NCBI GenBank assembly: GCA_017403825.1
Contig: JAFRDO010000006.1
Span: forward strand, 49,756-113,755
DNA length: 64,000 nt
Reading direction: 5' to 3'
From: Kiritimatiellia bacterium
GTDB lineage: Bacteria > Verrucomicrobiota > Kiritimatiellia > RFP12 > UBA1067
Shown here: piece after piece, positions 61,750 to 64,000 of the stretch
Numbering within the stretch: position 1 is the stretch's first letter
How the letters are laid out: each line of letters begins with the position of its first letter
Position numbers and translations under genes: made by a program
The notes under the pieces: model-generated
What the model saw: the letters and a program-made list of their open reading frames with translations, nothing else
Told to the model about the DNA's origin: nothing
Database searches by the model: none

Positions 61750-63403
61750 CGGCGCGACGCTTCACTTCCACGCCGCCGTTCGCCAGCCCCTTCGCACCGA
61801 CGACGACGCGCACGGGGAAGCCGATGAGGTCCGCGTCCTTGAACTTCACGCCCGGGCGCTCCTCGCGGTCGTCCACAAGCACGTCTATGCCGGCTGCCTC
61901 CAGCTCCGCTTCCAGTCCGTCCGCGACCTTGGTGACCTCGGCGTTGCCAGGATCCAGGTTCTCGATTATCACCTGATACGGCGCGACGGACGCGGGCCAG
62001 ATGATTCCGTTCGCGTCATGGCTCTGCTCGATCACGGCCTGCAGCGTACGCGAGACGCCTACGCCGTAGCAGCCCATTATCATCACGTGCTCCTCGAGCT
62101 TGTCGTTCTTGTAGACGGCGTTGAAGGCGGCTGAATACTTCGTGCCGAGCTTGAAGACCTGCCCGACTTCGATGCCGCGCTTGATGACCATAGGCTTGCC
62201 GCACTTGGGGCAGACGTCGCCCGCCCTGACGACCACGAGGTCGGAGAAATCTGCATCGCCGATCTTCGTGTCGCGCGCGAGATCAACGTCCCTGAGGTGG
62301 AAGTCGTCCTTGTTCGCGCCGACGATGCGGCCTGTCGCGCCCTTTAGCGAGGCGTCGGCCACGATCCTGAGGGACGCGTCGGCCGGACTGACGGGACCGA
62401 CGAACCCGGCATTTGCGCCAGTCACCTTGAGAACCGTATCGAAGTCAGCGAGGCCGACGGTCTTGGCGCCGAGGAAGCGCTTGAGCTTCACGTCGTTTAC
62501 ATCGCGGTCGCCGGGCACGCACACCATGACGGGCTTTCCGTCCGCTACATACACAAGCGACTTTACGAACGCATCGGCGGGCAGGCCCATGAAAGCGGCG
62601 ACCTCTTCGATCGTCTTGGCGTTCGGGGTATGCACCGCTTCAAAGTTGCGCGCTTCAGCCCCGGCATTGCCGCCGTCGGCCGGACAGCGCCGCTCGGCCT
62701 TCTCCAGGTTCGCCGCGTAGCCGCAGCCTTCGCAGAACGCGATGCCGTCTTCGCCCGCGTCGGCAAGCACGTGGAACTCGTGCGTAAGGCTGTCACCCAT
62801 GTCGCCGCCGTCGGCCTGCACGGCCACGGCCTTGAGTCCGCACCGCTCGTAGATGCGCTCGTAGGCATGGTACATGTTCCAGTAGCTCTTGTCCGCCCCC
62901 TCGGCGTCCGCATCAAAGGAGTAGGCGTCCTTCATGAGGAACTCCTTGGAGCGCATCAAGCCGAACCTCGGACGCGTCTCGTCGCGAAACTTCCACTGTA
63001 TCTGATAGATCGTGACTGGAAGCTGGCGATACGAGCTGACGAGGCCCTTGGCAAGGTCGGTGAACACTTCCTCGGCGGTGGGGCCGAGCGCGAACTCATG
63101 TTCGCCGCGGTCGCGGAGCTTGAACATGTTAGGCCCCATCGTGTCCCAGCGGCCCGTCGTGCGCCACAGTTCGGCCGGCTGGAGGATCGGCGAGACGATC
63201 TCAAGCGCGCCGGCGCGGTCCATTTCCTCACGCACGATCTGCTGGATCTTCCTCAGCACTCGCATCCCGAGCGGCAGGTAGGAGTAGAGACCGCCCGCTA
63301 CCTTGCGGGCTAGTCCCGCGCGGATAAGGAGCTTGTGCGAGTCGATTTCGGCGTCACCGGGATTCTCCCGGAGCGTCTGGATTAGTGACTTGGTCCATTT
63401 CAT
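61679..63403 (-). CDS. proS: Prolyl-tRNA synthetase
   Basis: 574 residues, the bacterial (ProS type with editing domain) length. The start MKWTKSLIQTLRENPGDAEIDSHKLLIRAGL aligns with known ProS N-termini (quoted as a landmark). Class II motifs are RxxAELW-like LQPAELWRTTGRWD near 75-90, motif 2 KFRDETRPRFGLMRSKEFLMKDAYSF near 135-160, and motif 3 GIGVSR-like GCYGVGVSR near 445. An INS editing insertion (about 225-390) and a C-terminal anticodon domain follow. The start at 63403 is supported by homology and by TATAAT at 63413-63418; the longer frame to 63541 covers junk. It charges tRNA-Pro in the cytoplasm. Confidence 0.96.
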   Translation of the reverse strand: MKWTKSLIQTLRENPGDAEIDSHKLLIRAGLARKVAGGLYSYLPLGMRVLRKIQQIVREEMDRAGALEIVSPILQPAELWRTTGRWDTMGPNMFKLRDRGEHEFALGPTAEEVFTDLAKGLVSSYRQLPVTIYQIQWKFRDETRPRFGLMRSKEFLMKDAYSFDADAEGADKSYWNMYHAYERIYERCGLKAVAVQADGGDMGDSLTHEFHVLADAGEDGIAFCEGCGYAANLEKAERRCPADGGNAGAEARNFEAVHTPNAKTIEEVAAFMGLPADAFVKSLVYVADGKPVMVCVPGDRDVNDVKLKRFLGAKTVGLADFDTVLKVTGANAGFVGPVSPADASLRIVADASLKGATGRIVGANKDDFHLRDVDLARDTKIGDADFSDLVVVRAGDVCPKCGKPMVIKRGIEVGQVFKLGTKYSAAFNAVYKNDKLEEHVMIMGCYGVGVSRTLQAVIEQSHDANGIIWPASVAPYQVIIENLDPGNAEVTKVADGLEAELEAAGIDVLVDDREERPGVKFKDADLIGFPVRVVVGAKGLANGGVEVKRRADDKSKTVIAPVSDAAAAVRSALG

Positions 63404-63412
63404 AGTTCGCGT

Positions 63413-63418
63413 ATTATA
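63413..63418 (-). promoter_or_regulatory. -10 box of proS, near-leaderless
   Basis: TATAAT on the minus strand with TGG before it (extended), 9 nt from the proS ATG. The predicted leader is 0-3 nt. Confidence 0.6.
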
Positions 63419-63494
63419 CCAAAAAAACGTCGCCGAGACGGCCACGGACGGCTTCGTCGGGGCGGGGGTGCCGTCGCTGCGGGGCTGCTCGCTC

Positions 63495-63520
63495 GGTGTC
63501 GCGCGCTCACTCGCGACACC
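63495..63520. repeat. Perfect 9-bp hairpin upstream of proS
   Basis: GGTGTCGCG (63495-63503) pairs with CGCGACACC (63512-63520) around an 8-nt loop. It lies upstream of the proS -10 box, so it is not part of that mRNA leader. It lacks a T tract on either strand. Confidence 0.4.
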
Positions 63521-63559
63521 CCTCCGCTCCGTCACCCACAACCGCCTCCATAATTAAGT

Positions 63560-64000
63560 CGCTGCGCTGTAAGTGGGCCGGTGGCCCTAAGTGGCCCTGC
63601 GGGCCTAAGGGGTGGCCACACTAAGGCGATGCGGAGCAGCGCCGCAAGGGGAACGAAGAGAAACGCACCGCCGCGGGAGGTGAGGAGCGGGACGACGCGG
63701 GACGCTTCGAGCGGAGAGAGACGGCGCAAGCCGGTTCGCGCGAGACGGCGGCGGATGCGAGCGCGAGGCAAGGAGCGGTATTCCGCGACGCGGCATCGCG
63801 CCGCAGACGGCGGCGAATCGCGCGGGAGGCGAGCGACGGCGAACGGTAGCGAGAACGGACAGCGCCGTCAAGCACGAAGGTGCGACGCGACGAACGCCAA
63901 AACGTGCCATGCGCGGCGGGTTTCGCGGCCGAAGCCGAGCACACCGAAGCCGCTTGCGGCGGATTGCGCAGGACTGCGACCCGACGGCGTACTCGCGTAC
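63560..64000. other. GC-rich region without a credible gene
   Basis: About 440 bases dominated by short purine-rich units such as GGCGAG, GCGAGC and ACGGCG, preceded by GGCC-rich short repeats (63570-63612) that include GGCCCTGCGGGCC. Open frames cross it on the minus strand, but their translations are almost only Arg, Ala, Ser and Pro with no domain. I see no tRNA or rRNA signature. Confidence 0.5.

Noticed and set aside
63420..63540. T-box or other riboswitch in front of proS
   Set aside because: The only stable hairpin lies upstream of the -10 box; the predicted leader is about 0-3 nt long, too short for any riboswitch.
63404..63541. Longer N-terminus for proS
   Set aside because: Known ProS proteins start at the MKWTKS position, and the extra 46 residues would lie upstream of the TATAAT box.
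1..64000. CRISPR arrays, transposase genes, tRNA or rRNA genes
   Set aside because: I looked for regularly spaced repeats, DDE transposase motifs and CCA/T-loop signatures and saw none. The element's att site is a protein-gene end, not a tRNA.

Overview
This 64-kb window comes from a GC-rich bacterium. The gene content points to the Planctomycetes-Verrucomicrobia-Chlamydiae side of the tree, most likely a gut Kiritimatiellota or Lentisphaerae-type organism. The reasons are DUF4838 and agarase-like hydrolases, secreted proteins with autotransporter-associated strand repeats, XylR-type LacI/AraC hybrid regulators, Tat-exported phosphoesterases, and no SusC/SusD pair. The assignment is an inference from gene families. 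Many promoters read TGnTATAAT, and several place the -10 box only 7-9 nt before the ATG, so leaderless mRNAs look common.

Left part (1-15.4 kb): the tail of a LuxR-type regulator, a short ComEC-like channel protein, and a 6.8-kb integrative element (1437-8250) inserted at the 3' end of glf. The element has 26-bp direct repeats at its ends, a tyrosine recombinase with its own terminator and promoter, arm-type repeats inside both ends, a compact palm-fold polymerase-like protein, two membrane proteins behind a structured leader, and two small unknown proteins. Then come glf, a nucleotidyltransferase/small-protein pair, and an operon of a RhaT-like sugar permease with an RND efflux pump.

Middle (15.4-39.8 kb): an agarase-like hydrolase and an AAA ATPase; a DUF4838 hydrolase behind a strand-repeat surface protein; a VapBC-type pair; an AraR-like GntR regulator; a DUF4143 ATPase; and an operon of an exported HAD phosphatase, an organophosphate-type MFS carrier and an AraD epimerase under a strong promoter that overlaps a palindromic operator. 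Next are two more secreted proteins, a second PIN toxin pair lying between remnants of XylR/AraC regulators, and an operon of a frameshifted strand-repeat protein, a glycoside hydrolase and a Tat phosphoesterase. A second DUF4143 ATPase follows on the plus strand.

Right part (39.8-64 kb): a second operon of the same kind (strand-repeat protein, Tat phosphoesterase, GH5-GH78 fusion), then a large block of LamG surface protein, GH39/agarase-like fusion, SDR dehydrogenase, enolase-superfamily sugar-acid dehydratase and GH2-DUF4838 fusion. Divergent from that block is an intact XylR-type activator. The window ends with a radical SAM enzyme overlapping proS and 440 bases of GC-rich sequence with no credible gene.

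Overall the host genes describe a secreted-hydrolase lifestyle: each glycan locus starts with a large surface protein, followed by hydrolases and phosphoesterases, then import and sugar-acid or pentose catabolism. Four of these surface proteins share a short C-terminal motif that may be a sorting signal.
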